Source of the DNA: Bradyrhizobium manausense
Lineage (GTDB): Bacteria; Pseudomonadota; Alphaproteobacteria; Rhizobiales; Xanthobacteraceae
Assembly (NCBI RefSeq): GCF_018130615.1
Contig: NZ_JAFCKB010000005.1
Location: 248,001 to 312,000, forward strand
DNA: 64,000 nt
Direction of reading: 5' to 3'
The notes beneath the pieces were generated by a model. It saw only the letters and a program-made list of their open reading frames with translations, ran no database searches and was not told the DNA's origin. Below, one piece after another: positions 57,448 through 64,000 of the stretch (its first letter is position 1; each line of letters begins with the position of its first letter). Made by a program: the position numbers and the translations under genes.

Positions 57448-58416
57448 ATGTCCGACACCATTCACACGTTCTCGACGACCGGCATGACGCCGAAGCGCCA
57501 GATCCAGAGTTGGATCGATGGGCTGACGAGCCTGTGTGGGCATTTCGACGTCGATCCGCTGGAGGCGTCCTCGCTCGAAGGACGCATCGACTACACCAGC
57601 GTCTCTCGCCTCAAGCTCTGCCAGATCGAGGTGAGCCAGCATCGCATCGCGCACACACTGGCGCGCGCCAAGGCCAATGAACACCCGTACATCAAGATCC
57701 ACTTCCAGACCTACGGCGTGTCCTATTTCGAGCAGGAAGGCCGCCACATCGAGCTGAACCCGGGCGACATCATCGCCTATGACGTCTCATGCCCGCATTT
57801 GATCGTCAGTCCCGCCTTCACGCGCCACGACGTGGTGATCGTGCCGAAGGCGCTGCTGCGCGATCGCGGCTTCCCGTCGCAGCGCATGCCGGCCTGCAAG
57901 CTGTCGGCCAAGACAGGGACAGGGCGGATCGCCCACGATTTCGTCCATGCCACGTTCGACGAGGCCGCGAAGCTGTCGGCCAACAGCGCGGTCGGCGTTG
58001 CCGATTCGCTGATCGACCTGCTGCTGCTGCCGCTGCGCGAAGCCGACACGATGTTCGATCGTGTTGGGCCCGAGGCGATGTATGTGCGTGCCCAATTTTT
58101 CATCCGCGAGCACCTGCGCGATCCCGATCTGTGCATCGACCAGATCTCGGCCGAGCTCGGCTGCTCCAAGCGTTATCTGCACATGCTTTTCTCCGAGCGC
58201 GGCACCACGGTGAGCGACTACATCTGGCAGGCGCGTCTTCAGAATTGCCGCCAGGAGCTCGAGGCCCACGCCGGCAAGACCATCACCGATGTGGCATTCT
58301 CCTGGGGCTTCTCAAGCTCGTCGCATTTCAGCCGCGTGTTCCGGAAATATTTCGGCGTGGTGCCGTCCTCGATCCACAAGGCGCAGCAGAACGCCGTTGC
58401 CGCGGGCGAAAATTAG
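57448..58416 (+). CDS. AraC-family transcriptional regulator divergent from xoxF
   Basis: 322 residues: an N-terminal AraC-binding-like (cupin) domain (residues 30-170, GDIIAYDVSCPHLIVSPAF) and a C-terminal double helix-turn-helix (CIDQISAELGCSKRYLHMLF, ITDVAFSWGFSSSSHFSRVF, then the RKYFGVVPSS end). ATG 57448 is preferred over the open frame from 57238. Being divergent from the xoxF operon, it is the natural candidate to control it, sensing an alcohol, aldehyde or metal state; inference from position only. Confidence 0.87.
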   Translation: MSDTIHTFSTTGMTPKRQIQSWIDGLTSLCGHFDVDPLEASSLEGRIDYTSVSRLKLCQIEVSQHRIAHTLARAKANEHPYIKIHFQTYGVSYFEQEGRHIELNPGDIIAYDVSCPHLIVSPAFTRHDVVIVPKALLRDRGFPSQRMPACKLSAKTGTGRIAHDFVHATFDEAAKLSANSAVGVADSLIDLLLLPLREADTMFDRVGPEAMYVRAQFFIREHLRDPDLCIDQISAELGCSKRYLHMLFSERGTTVSDYIWQARLQNCRQELEAHAGKTITDVAFSWGFSSSSHFSRVFRKYFGVVPSSIHKAQQNAVAAGEN

Positions 58417-58426
58417 GCCTGCCTGC

Positions 58427-58852
58427 TCAAGTCGACATGGCGACGTAGGGAATGCTGGTTACGAGCGCCGCGACCAGCGCTGCGTTGCAGAGCATTCCAC
58501 TCCAATGCAGTCGACGCAGTCGGCGCACGGCCTCGGTGTCGCCCGCATCCCTGGCGCTGAGCTCGTTATCCATCCGTCGCATGAACCGACCGCGTCCCCA
58601 GATCGCGAGGGCCGCAATTAGGCCAATGCCGGCCGCGAACAGCGGTCGCCCGGCGAAGATGAAAGCGGCCGTCCCAAAGACGCCGGTCAGAGCAATCATT
58701 CTGAACTGGATGTTGAACATCCCGCGCAGCAACTGCGTGACGGGCGGGATGTCGAGCTTCACCAGCAGGAACGCGGGCGAAGCCAGCAGGAAATAGCCCA
58801 TCGGAAAAAGCAGGATGACCAGGGCCGCGACGGCGACAGCATCGGGTTTCAT
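58427..58852 (-). CDS. Small membrane protein, function unknown
   Basis: 141 residues with about four hydrophobic helices (AVAALVILLFPMGYFLLASP, MIALTGVFGTAAFIFAG, LFAAGIGLIAALAIWG, MLCNAALVAALVTSIPYV) and a short charged loop (RFMRRMDNELSARDAGDTEA). ATG 58852 fits; the much longer frame to 60004 upstream is a shadow of the next gene. It lies 80 bases after the FUSC-like gene on the same strand and ends 10 bases from the convergent AraC gene. Confidence 0.6.
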   Translation of the reverse strand: MKPDAVAVAALVILLFPMGYFLLASPAFLLVKLDIPPVTQLLRGMFNIQFRMIALTGVFGTAAFIFAGRPLFAAGIGLIAALAIWGRGRFMRRMDNELSARDAGDTEAVRRLRRLHWSGMLCNAALVAALVTSIPYVAMST

Positions 58853-58932
58853 AGGCTCGGCCTTTCTCGCCCGGAGCGGAGAGGGCGTCCGGCGACAGCG
58901 CGTGATCATAGCTGGCCAAGGCGCTTGCGACA

Positions 58933-59973
58933 CTAGGCTTTGGTTGGATGCGAAGGGGGCGGCCCGCCTTTCGGCGTCACGCGCTGCCAGACGATGTCGG
59001 TCAGGGCGACCGCGATCAGGCCGAACGCGCCGCCGATGATGACATTGCCGATGCGTTCCTCCGCAATGCCGCTGGCGCCGCCGGCGAAGGATGCGGCGAG
59101 CGCGATGAAGAAGCAGCGCAGGCCGAAGCCGACGACATAGCGGGAGAACGAGATCAGCGTGAGCGTGGCGGCGAGAACCGCAAGCGCATAGCCGACGCGG
59201 TTCTGTGGCAGCGCGAGGCCTGCGAGGAAGCCCGAGGGCACGCCGGCGAGCGCGCCGATCGCGCGCTGCTTCAGCTTGTCGGTGGAGGCGGAGAGATCGC
59301 CGACCACGACGCTCGCGGCCGACCACATCACCCATTGCCCTTGCGCGAGGTTCAGGATCTCGACCAGTGCCGCCGCGGCGAAGACCGCGATGGCGGTGGC
59401 CGTTGCGGGCAGCAGCCATTTGGTCGCGGGCAGTCCGAACGAGGTTGCTGCTTTGGTGCGTCGCCGCTGGTCGTAGATCTGGATGCCGCAGACCAGCGCC
59501 AGCGCGACCGGCGAAGCGACAATGACGATGCCGGCATGCCGCAGAGCTTCCGAGGCGCTCATGCCCTCGTGCACCTCGCAGGCGAGATAGACCGCCGGGA
59601 TAAACACCCAATTGCCGAGCGTGCGAAAATCTTCGCCATGTCGGGTTGCCGCCACCGTGAGGAACCCGGTGAGCGCCGTCAGCACCACGAACAGCGGTTT
59701 GACGGGAGCGGCAAGGAACAGTGCCGCGAACGCGATGAGGATGGCAAGGTAGTGCCACGCTGTGACCTTCGGCGGAGAGTGCAGCCGCAGCGCCGGAATG
59801 AGCAGCGACACCGCGATCAGTCCCAAATTCAGCAGCGCCGGCTCGCGCGAGACGAAATAGGCGGCGACGAAGGGGCCGACGACGGTGAGCGCACGCAGGA
59901 GCTCGCTGCTCTTGATTTCGCGGGAGAGGAGATCGCGCAGGCCGGTGGCGGACGGAGTGGTCGGGGTGTTCAC
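58933..59973 (-). CDS. FUSC-like (aromatic acid exporter type) membrane protein
   Basis: 346 residues with two sets of hydrophobic helices: ALTVVGPFVAAYFVSREPAL, LGLIAVSLLIPALRL, LAILIAFAALFLA and, in the second half, ATAIAVFAAAALVEI, SAASVVVGD, RAIGALAGVPSGFLAGLALP, RCFFIALAASFAGGASG. The layout, including the R-x-x-G-x-x-x-G-type stretch, fits the FUSC/fusaric-acid-resistance superfamily, though it lacks the large cytoplasmic domain of full-length members. A transport role is likely; the substrate is unknown. Confidence 0.65.
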   Translation of the reverse strand: MNTPTTPSATGLRDLLSREIKSSELLRALTVVGPFVAAYFVSREPALLNLGLIAVSLLIPALRLHSPPKVTAWHYLAILIAFAALFLAAPVKPLFVVLTALTGFLTVAATRHGEDFRTLGNWVFIPAVYLACEVHEGMSASEALRHAGIVIVASPVALALVCGIQIYDQRRRTKAATSFGLPATKWLLPATATAIAVFAAAALVEILNLAQGQWVMWSAASVVVGDLSASTDKLKQRAIGALAGVPSGFLAGLALPQNRVGYALAVLAATLTLISFSRYVVGFGLRCFFIALAASFAGGASGIAEERIGNVIIGGAFGLIAVALTDIVWQRVTPKGGPPPSHPTKA

Positions 59974-60055
59974 GGGGCACCGGTGTCAATGAGGCGTTAT
60001 GCATAGCACAGGAGCGACCTCAAGACTTCAGTGGGGGAACCGACTATCTTGCCTC

Positions 60056-60098
60056 ACTCTCGCTGTCGTCCGCCTTTGCGGGGCGTGACAGCGGAGAG
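60056..60098. terminator. Imperfect hairpin after the MxaJ/XoxJ-like gene
   Basis: Outer arms CTCTCGCTGTC and GACAGCGGAGAG pair with one bulge, and an inner CCGC-CTTT-GCGG stem lies between them. It is located 34 bases after the stop at 60132 on the minus strand and may end the quinoprotein transcript. Confidence 0.45.
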
Positions 60099-60131
60099 TA
60101 GCGCGGCATCACGGCGCTTCGCGTCCGCCCC

Positions 60132-61058
60132 TCACCGCTGAATGATCTTCGTCCAGACGTCGCCGAGGATCGCGGGCTCGCGCGGCGGCAGATAGGTCAG
60201 CCCGGCTTGCTGGCCGAACTCGGCGATCTTGCCCTCGGCGGCAAGATCCGCCAGCGCCTTGTTGACGGCCTCGACCAGGGCAGGATCGCTGCCAAGCCCG
60301 ACATAGCCGCGATTGACGCCAATCGGGTAATAATATCCGGAGGCCGCGATCGCCGTATCGGGATGCGCGGCGCGGTGGGCGTCGTAGCGCGCGAGGTCGA
60401 TCAGGGTCGCATCATATTCGCCGCGATTGAGCGCACCCAGAAGGTCATCGCGGGCGGGCACGAGATGGGTGATGTTGTCGATCAGCCGCCCCTTGTCGAA
60501 GGTCATCAGGATGGCGTCGCCCAATGAGCCGCTCTCGATCGCGAGGCGAAGGCCGGCGAGATCGCCGATGTCGGCAATCTTGCGCTCGCGCGCCTTCGGT
60601 CCAAGCACGACCGTCATCGGCGAATAGACGTAAGGTCTGGTCGGCGTGAGCACGCCGAGCGCCACGCGGCGGCGCCGGTCGTCGCGGGTCGCGCCTGCGA
60701 AATCGGGGAGGCGCGCCGTCGGCACGCCGGGCTTGACGAGGGAGTCCGTCGTCAGCGCGTAGCCGCCGACCAGCGAGCAGCGGCTGTCGGAGAGCAGTGC
60801 ATTGGTTTCGAGCTGCGGGCTCGAATCCTCATCCAGCTTGCTTTCAAACCACTGGATTCTGAGCGGCCGTCCCATCCGATCGGCGATCGCCTGCGCCAGC
60901 AGGACGTCGAAGCCTGAGTCCGGCTTGCCGCGGTGGTGCGCCGAGAGCGGCGGGCGGTCCTCGTCCAGACAGACGCTCAGGGGATCGGCCGCCCACGCCG
61001 CCATCGCCGGCGCAGCCAGCATCATGGCAAGACCGAGTGCTGCCAGCCGGTTCCTCAT
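60132..61058 (-). CDS. MxaJ/XoxJ-like periplasmic binding protein
   Basis: 308 residues: signal peptide to about residue 24 (APAMAAWA) and a family 3 solute-binding fold (CLDEDRPPLSAHHRGKPDSG, GFDVLLAQAIADRMGRPLRI, LAGLRLAIESGSLGDAILM, GEYDATLIDLARYDAH). In methylotrophs such proteins (MxaJ, XoxJ) accompany PQQ dehydrogenases and are thought to help mature the enzyme rather than import a solute. Its start overlaps the cytochrome gene (ATGA). It belongs to the ExaF-like dehydrogenase operon. Confidence 0.82.
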   Translation of the reverse strand: MRNRLAALGLAMMLAAPAMAAWAADPLSVCLDEDRPPLSAHHRGKPDSGFDVLLAQAIADRMGRPLRIQWFESKLDEDSSPQLETNALLSDSRCSLVGGYALTTDSLVKPGVPTARLPDFAGATRDDRRRRVALGVLTPTRPYVYSPMTVVLGPKARERKIADIGDLAGLRLAIESGSLGDAILMTFDKGRLIDNITHLVPARDDLLGALNRGEYDATLIDLARYDAHRAAHPDTAIAASGYYYPIGVNRGYVGLGSDPALVEAVNKALADLAAEGKIAEFGQQAGLTYLPPREPAILGDVWTKIIQR

Positions 61059-61399
61059 GGTCTTCTCCGGCTCGAGATGAAGGCCCAGAGATTGCCGATG
61101 TCGTCATCGTTCAAAATGTCGCCCCAGGGCGGCATCCTGTTGTTCTTGCCGTTCTTCACGGTGGTGACGAACCGCGTCTTGTCGTCGGGAAAGGCGCGCA
61201 GGTCCGGCGTGATGGTGCCGGAATTCATCATGTTCGGGCCGTGGCAGTGCGAGCATTTCTCGGCATAGGTCGACTTGCCGTGGTCGATCTGCGCCTGCAG
61301 CGGATTGCCGTTCGAATCATCCGCGGCACGAACGGTCGCCACAAGCGCGACCGTCAGCACCGCGACGGTGGCGAGGATCGCCACCGTCTTGTGAGCCAT
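61055..61399 (-). CDS. Cytochrome c of the quinoprotein operon
   Basis: 114 residues with signal peptide MAHKTVAILATVAVLTVALV ending near VRAA and one haem site CSHCHGPNMM; the distal Met is in RMPPWGDILND. It is a small class I cytochrome that probably takes electrons from the PQQ dehydrogenase whose gene ends 22 bases upstream. ATG 61399 is preferred; TTG 61408 would add three residues. Confidence 0.88.
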   Translation of the reverse strand: MAHKTVAILATVAVLTVALVATVRAADDSNGNPLQAQIDHGKSTYAEKCSHCHGPNMMNSGTITPDLRAFPDDKTRFVTTVKNGKNNRMPPWGDILNDDDIGNLWAFISSRRRP

Positions 61400-61420
61400 G
61401 TCTGTCAACGTCTGTTGCCG

Positions 61421-63085
61421 TTACTGCTTCACCGCAAAGACCCACAGCGAGCCGCCGGGCGGCACCTTGGCCAGCCGCTCGTCGCCGGAGAACAGCGAGT
61501 AGACGCCGCCATAGCCGCTGGTGACGGCGATGTACTGCACGCCATCCTGCTGCCAAGTCACCGGTTGTCCCTCGATGCCGGAGCCGGTCTGGAACTGCCA
61601 GAGCTTCTTGCCGGTGTCGGCGTCGAAGGCCTCGAACTCGCCGGTCAGCGCGCCCGTGAATACGACGCCGCCTGCGGTCGACAGCACGCCGGAGAAGCGC
61701 GGGATGTCGCTTGCCGCTTCCCACTTCGCCTTGCCGGTCATCGGATCGATCGCCTTCAGATGGCCGCGCGCGCCGTCACCCCATTCCCAGGGATCGGTCA
61801 GGTCCATGCCGAGATACCATTCACCCTGCTTGAAGGTGGCCGGCTCCGACTTGTACTTGCCGCCGAAGGCGAGCGTGTTGGCGTAGGCGAGGCCGGTCTG
61901 CGGGTTGAACGACATCGGCTCCCAGTTCTTGCCGCCGAGGATCGACGGATAGACGGTGACCTTCTTGCCGTCGCGCGCATCCTTGACGACGTCGGTCTCG
62001 ATCGGACGCCCGGTCTTCAGGTCGACGCCGGTTGCCCAATTCACCTTCACGTAGGGATTGGCCGCGAGCACCTTTCCGTTGGTGCGGTCGAGCACGTAGA
62101 AGAAGCCGTTGCGGTTGGCATCCATCAGCACCTTGGTCGGCTTGCCCTCGACGTTCATGTCGGCGAGGACCATCTCGGCCACTGAGTCATAGTCGAACGG
62201 ATTGTTCGGCGAGAACTGGTAGTGCCACTTGATCTTGCCGGTCTTGGGATCCATCGCCAGCACGGAGCAGGTGTAGAGGTTGTCGCCGGGGCGTACGGCC
62301 GCGTTGAACGGGCCGGGATTGCCGATGCCCCAATACACCGTGTTCAGCTCGGGATCGTACGAGCCCGTGATCCAGGTCGAGCCGCCGCCGAGCTTCCAGG
62401 TGTCACCCTTCCAGGTGTCGCCGCCGGGCTCGTCCGGCGAGGGGACCGAATGGGTGCGCCAGAGATGCTTGCCCGTCGCCGGGTCCCAGCCGTCGATGAA
62501 GCCGCGGGTGCCGAACTCGGCGCCGGAGATGCCGGTGATGACGACACCGTCGGCGACCAGCGGGGCCACCGTCATCGAATAGCCTTCCTTGATGTCGGCC
62601 GCCTTCTGCCGCCACAGCTCCTTGCCGTTCTTGGTATCGATCGCGATCACGTTGGCGTCGAGCGTGGTGCGAAACAGCTTGCCGTCGAACAGGGCGGCGC
62701 CACGGTTGATGATGCCGCAGCAGACGATACGCGGTGTCTCGGCCGGATATTCGATCTTGGATTTCCAGATCTGCTTGCCGGTCTTGGCGTCGACCGCCAT
62801 GGTCGCGTTGTGAGAGGTCACGTAGATCACGCCCTGGTAAACCAGCGGCTGCGATTCCTCGCTGCGATCGTCGTTGAAGGAGTAGTTCCAGACCGGGACC
62901 AGGTTCTTGACGGTGTCTTTGTTGATCTGGTTCAGCGTTGAGAAGCGCTGGAGATTGTAGCCCATCCCGTAGTTGAGAACGTTCGACGTATCGGTTGCAC
63001 CCTTGACCAATTGATCGGTCGTCTGTGCACTCGCAACCGAGCATGCGGATATGACGAGGCTCGCGGCCATCGCAAAACGTTTCAT
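61421..63085 (-). CDS. PQQ-dependent alcohol dehydrogenase, ExaF/PedH-like, lanthanide-type metal site
   Basis: 554 residues, shorter than XoxF. Signal peptide ends near SVASAQ (residue 20-21). It has the vicinal Cys122-Cys123 in IVCCGIINRG, Glu190 (SGAEFGTRG), Asn256 (WGIGNPGPF), catalytic Asp298 and the extra Asp300 in PFDYDSVAE. The D-x-D pattern indicates lanthanide use, as in ExaF and PedH. Multi-carbon alcohols or aldehydes are likely substrates. GGGAGGAACGG precedes ATG 63085. It is divergent from the lanmodulin gene. Confidence 0.9.
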   Translation of the reverse strand: MKRFAMAASLVISACSVASAQTTDQLVKGATDTSNVLNYGMGYNLQRFSTLNQINKDTVKNLVPVWNYSFNDDRSEESQPLVYQGVIYVTSHNATMAVDAKTGKQIWKSKIEYPAETPRIVCCGIINRGAALFDGKLFRTTLDANVIAIDTKNGKELWRQKAADIKEGYSMTVAPLVADGVVITGISGAEFGTRGFIDGWDPATGKHLWRTHSVPSPDEPGGDTWKGDTWKLGGGSTWITGSYDPELNTVYWGIGNPGPFNAAVRPGDNLYTCSVLAMDPKTGKIKWHYQFSPNNPFDYDSVAEMVLADMNVEGKPTKVLMDANRNGFFYVLDRTNGKVLAANPYVKVNWATGVDLKTGRPIETDVVKDARDGKKVTVYPSILGGKNWEPMSFNPQTGLAYANTLAFGGKYKSEPATFKQGEWYLGMDLTDPWEWGDGARGHLKAIDPMTGKAKWEAASDIPRFSGVLSTAGGVVFTGALTGEFEAFDADTGKKLWQFQTGSGIEGQPVTWQQDGVQYIAVTSGYGGVYSLFSGDERLAKVPPGGSLWVFAVKQ

Positions 63086-63428
63086 CCGTTCCTCCCAATA
63101 TGCGCGCCTTTTGACGCTGCGACAGCAACACTCTGTCGGAAACCAAAACGCGTCAATACGAAAGTCGAAAGCGGCTTGCCGATATTGTTGGACGTCGTCT
63201 GCCGGTCACCTGACGGAAACCTGACAATCTGCTCTCACTTGCGCTCAGGCGCTGAAAAAATTCCGCGGCATGATACAGCGCCTGCGATCCGCGGTGAGGT
63301 GCGGGCCGGCGAGGTGGGTGATGTTGCGGTGCGCCGGTTGCATTTCCGGACTTGAACCGGGGCTTGCTTGCGCAATTATGTCGTTAGATCCCCCGTCGAA
63401 TCGGGGGTCTTGGTCAAGGAGGTCTCAA
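63086..63428. promoter_or_regulatory. Divergent control region between quinoprotein and lanmodulin
   Basis: 343 bases with no gene. It holds a pair of direct repeats ACCTGAC at 63208-63214 and 63219-63225, spaced 11 bases start to start (one DNA turn), which is the form of a response-regulator site. The AAGGAGG ribosome site of the lanmodulin gene ends the region. An upstream in-frame extension (from 63270) is not coding by composition. Confidence 0.45.
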
Positions 63429-63821
63429 ATGATATCGCGTCGCTCAGTTGCGCTTGCGCTCACACTTGCCGCGCTCTCTGGCCCGGCCTGGTCGGCATCC
63501 GGCGGTGCCGTCAAGATGTTCGACACCGACAATGACGGGACCATCGATCTTGCCGAAGCGAAGAAGGCGGCAGCGGCGCTGTTCGCGAAGCTCGATCCCG
63601 ACCACGACGGGACGCTCGACGCGCGCGAATTGCGCGGACGGTTAACGGCGAAAGAACTCGCCGCCGCCGATCCCGATCACGACGGCACGCTGACGCTCGA
63701 CGAATATCTTGCCGTGGTGGAGCAGCGCTTCAACGCCGCGAATCCCGACAAGGATGGAACGCTGGATGCGAAGGAGTTGAACTCGCGCGCCGGCCGCGCA
63801 TTGCTGCGGCTGTTGCGTTGA
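63429..63821 (+). CDS. lanM: Lanmodulin-like periplasmic lanthanide-binding EF-hand protein
   Basis: 130 residues: signal peptide of about 23 residues (ALSGPAWSA) and four EF loops at 32-43, 56-67, 81-92 and 105-116. The gaps between loops are only 12-13 residues, the lanmodulin spacing, not the roughly 25 of calmodulin. Loops 2, 3 and 4 have Pro at position 2 (DPDHDGTLDARE, DPDHDGTLTLDE, NPDKDGTLDAKE), another lanmodulin mark; loop 1 has Thr there and loop 3 has Thr instead of Asp at position 9. The tail AGRALLRLLR also matches. It probably binds lanthanides tightly in the periplasm. Confidence 0.9.
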   Translation: MISRRSVALALTLAALSGPAWSASGGAVKMFDTDNDGTIDLAEAKKAAAALFAKLDPDHDGTLDARELRGRLTAKELAAADPDHDGTLTLDEYLAVVEQRFNAANPDKDGTLDAKELNSRAGRALLRLLR

Positions 63822-63866
63822 GCGCAGCCGCGCTTGACTGGGAGCGAAGGCGGCTTGTCCGAGAGT

Positions 63867-63894
63867 GAACTGTACGCGCGTGGCGCGACAGTTC
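63867..63894. terminator. Hairpin after the lanmodulin gene
   Basis: GAACTGT-A-CGCGC (63867-63879) pairs with GCGCG-ACAGTTC (63883-63894) around the loop GTG, with one bulged A. It lies 46 bases after the lanM stop. Confidence 0.55.
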
Positions 63895-63992
63895 GCTGTG
63901 TTTGCGGTTTGATTCCAGACTTGCGCAGTGCTTGAGGCAGCCCTAGGTTTTGCCCGGCGCGATGTCGCGCTCAATACTTGGGGAGACCCCGA

Positions 63993-64000
63993 ATGGCCTG
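63993..64000 (+). CDS. Possible start of a gene cut by the right edge
   Basis: ATG 63993 with GGGGAGA 7 bases upstream looks like a start site, but only two codons (Met-Ala) are visible, so nothing can be said about the product. Confidence 0.3.

Noticed and set aside
58427-60004. 525-codon reading of the small membrane protein gene
   Set aside because: The N-terminal part is an out-of-frame reading of the FUSC-like gene; only 58427-58852 has coding character.
61421-63085. Calling the third quinoprotein a second XoxF
   Set aside because: It is about 50 residues shorter, its active-site surroundings (PFDYDSVAE) differ from XoxF (EWDYDGVNE), and its partners differ, so an ExaF/PedH-like label is safer.
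1-64000. CRISPR arrays, tRNA or rRNA genes, insertion sequences, phage or integrase genes
   Set aside because: No regularly spaced repeats, no RNA gene sequence and no transposase or integrase motif was recognised on either strand.

Overview
The window looks like a chromosomal segment of an alphaproteobacterium of the Bradyrhizobium type. It is GC-rich, densely packed and rich in ABC importers. It carries a subclass B3 metallo-beta-lactamase closely resembling BJP-1 of Bradyrhizobium, a HutF-type histidine pathway, and a xoxF / glutathione-formaldehyde module. I see no rRNA, tRNA, CRISPR array, insertion sequence or phage genes. The species is inferred, not proven.

Layout. (1) 1-8357: a catabolic run on the plus strand, with a Liv-type binding protein (cut by the left edge), SMP-30 lactonase, ADP-forming acyl-CoA synthetase, SnoaL-like protein, a tandem SDR fusion and a Baeyer-Villiger-type monooxygenase. 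Together they could turn a cyclic alcohol into ketone, lactone, hydroxyacid and CoA ester. (2) 8488-23783: two sugar-import systems. The first has a LacI regulator, a perfect operator palindrome, a complete ABC importer and a GH31 glycosidase. The second has a binding protein and two permeases but no ATPase, followed by a Gfo/Idh/MocA oxidoreductase, a ThuA-like protein and its own LacI regulator; RidA and SDR genes lie divergently. (3) 23996-26506: a BamA/Omp85-like protein away from the usual bam neighbourhood. (4) 26503-37056: histidine utilisation, with hutIHU facing hutF-hutC across a 20-bp HutC-type palindrome, followed by a SsuABC/TauABC-type importer and an M20 amidohydrolase. (5) 37064-46455: a GGDEF-EAL protein, a BJP-1-like lactamase, a stand-alone TonB plug protein, an acidic low-complexity protein, tail-to-tail tungstate importer genes, 3-hydroxybutyryl-CoA dehydrogenase and a group III truncated haemoglobin. 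(6) 46720-64000: a lanthanide-linked periplasmic alcohol oxidation region.

Region 6 is the most interesting part. It holds three PQQ dehydrogenases, and each has the extra aspartate (D-x-D) that marks lanthanide-dependent enzymes. One follows a Rieske protein and lacks the vicinal disulfide. One is a classical XoxF in an operon with its cytochrome, S-(hydroxymethyl)glutathione dehydrogenase and Gfa. The third is ExaF/PedH-like, with a cytochrome c and a MxaJ/XoxJ-like binding protein. Divergent from the third is a 130-residue protein with four closely spaced EF loops, three of them with proline at position 2: this is lanmodulin architecture. An AraC regulator faces xoxF, and a molybdenum hydroxylase (IorAB type) sits between two of the quinoprotein loci. 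The likely flow is periplasmic oxidation of methanol or other alcohols to aldehydes with electrons to cytochrome c, then cytoplasmic glutathione-dependent formaldehyde oxidation.
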